From CF-161 sp035263645 (GTDB lineage Bacteria; Chloroflexota; Dormibacteria; Dormibacterales; Dormibacteraceae): a stretch of DNA of 6,127 nucleotides. A program made the position numbers and the translations under genes. Each line of letters begins with the position of its first letter. The first letter of the stretch is position 1. Where the stretch lies: positions 1 to 6,127 of the forward strand of contig DATFRD010000084.1 of NCBI GenBank assembly GCA_035263645.1, written 5' to 3'. A model generated the notes under the pieces. That model ran no database searches and had not been told where the DNA came from. It was given only the letters and a program-made list of their open reading frames with translations. Positions 5,503-6,127 of the stretch are shown in pieces.

Positions 5503-6127
5503 ATGCGCGCGCAGGTCCGGGTGAACGGGGTCGATCGAGAGGTCCCGGCCGGCTCCGGCCGGACGCTGCTGCACGCGCTGCGCGAGGCGCTCGGGCTGAC
5601 CGGCGTCAAGTACGGCTGCGGAGAGGGTTCCTGCGGCGCGTGCACGGTCCTGCTCGACGGCGAGCCGGCCCGGGCGTGCCTGCTCCAGGCCGGCGAGGCC
5701 GCGGGCCGGAGCGTGACCACCATCGAGGGGCTGGCTGCCGACGGCAGGCTGCACCCCGTCCAGCAGGCGTTCGCCGAGCTCGACGCGATGCAGTGCGGCT
5801 ACTGCACGCCCGGCATGATCCTCGCCGCCACGGCCCTGCTGTCCAGGAGCCCCAACCCGGACGAGGCCGCGGTCAGTGAGGCGCTGGGGGGCAACCTCTG
5901 CCGCTGCGGCGCGTATCCGCGGATCCTCCGGGCTGTCCGCCGCGCGGCCGCGGCGAGCGCCGGGCCGGACGGCGGGAGCCGAACCGAGCCGGCCCGGGAG
6001 CCGGCCCCCGAGCCGGCCCACCCGGAGCTCCACGTCGGCCCGGCCGGGCCCTGGGACCTGCTCGCCCCGGAGGCTCGCGACTACTTCGCCGTCCTGCCGG
6101 ATGGGCTGGTCGTCGTCCTCCCGCCAG
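5503..6127 (+). CDS. Molybdenum hydroxylase [2Fe-2S] subunit, probably fused to the molybdopterin-binding subunit (3' end beyond the window)
   Basis: The first 150 or so residues are the small iron-sulfur subunit of the xanthine dehydrogenase / CO dehydrogenase family, which passes electrons from the Mo site. The plant-ferredoxin cluster is held by C39, C44, C47 and C59, in KYGCGEGSCGACTVLLDG. The second, helical-domain cluster is held by C98-G-Y-C101 and C133-R-C135. Stand-alone subunits of this type end near residue 155-165. Here the frame continues through a Pro/Glu-rich linker (about 152-175) into PWDLLAPEARDYFAVLPDGL, which resembles the start of Mo-cofactor-binding large subunits. A single-chain fusion is therefore inferred. 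The ATG at 5503 is fixed by a TGA in the same frame at 5497-5499. Only a weak GTGAG precedes it. The substrate (aldehyde, N-heterocycle, CO or other) cannot be told; the large-subunit active-site loop lies outside the window. 208 codons are visible, with no stop. Confidence 0.92.
   Translation, partial: MRAQVRVNGVDREVPAGSGRTLLHALREALGLTGVKYGCGEGSCGACTVLLDGEPARACLLQAGEAAGRSVTTIEGLAADGRLHPVQQAFAELDAMQCGYCTPGMILAATALLSRSPNPDEAAVSEALGGNLCRCGAYPRILRAVRRAAAASAGPDGGSRTEPAREPAPEPAHPELHVGPAGPWDLLAPEARDYFAVLPDGLVVVLPP

Noticed and set aside
1..6127. CRISPR array, insertion sequence, rRNA or tRNA genes
   Set aside because: No regularly spaced repeats, transposase motifs or structural-RNA signatures were seen; nearly all bases are accounted for by coding sequence.

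Overview
This is a very GC-rich bacterial window with densely packed genes, all on the + strand, and frequent GTG starts. The composition, an actinobacterial LigB-like ATP-dependent DNA ligase, a transmembrane Ser/Thr kinase with a long Pro/Ala linker and a Mo-hydroxylase gene suggest an Actinomycetota or Chloroflexota-like high-GC soil lineage. The exact taxon cannot be read from the window.

The main discovery candidate is at the left end. Two adjacent open stretches (29-478 and the piece that follows it) are in the same reading frame and are separated by a single TGA at 476-478. Read through, they give one 231-residue two-domain protein disulfide oxidoreductase (glutaredoxin-like). The TGA falls exactly where the first cysteine of the second CxxC site belongs (U150-R-Y-C153). 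Starting 11 nt after the TGA there is a perfect 6-bp stem with a 5-nt loop, and its geometry fits the bacterial SECIS element. The best reading is a selenoprotein with a UxxC active site that ordinary gene calling truncates at the TGA.

Nine nucleotides later comes a complete LigB-type ATP-dependent DNA ligase (734-2269), with a perfect 12-bp inverted repeat just inside its start. After a 71-nt gap follow two genes that overlap by GTGA. The first (2341-3246) is a single-pass membrane protein of unknown function. The second (3243-5387) is a transmembrane Hanks-type Ser/Thr kinase. The extracellular part of the kinase is clearly homologous to the whole ectodomain of its upstream neighbour: six cysteines, a GPPVPR linker and the spacing are shared. 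Each ectodomain also looks like an internal duplication, giving four related lobes. This looks like an undescribed paired receptor-kinase and sensor module.

A perfect 15-bp inverted repeat follows the kinase and probably ends the unit. The window closes with the 5' part of a molybdenum hydroxylase gene (5503 to the edge). It carries a complete two-cluster [2Fe-2S] subunit that continues in frame into what looks like a fused molybdopterin-binding subunit.
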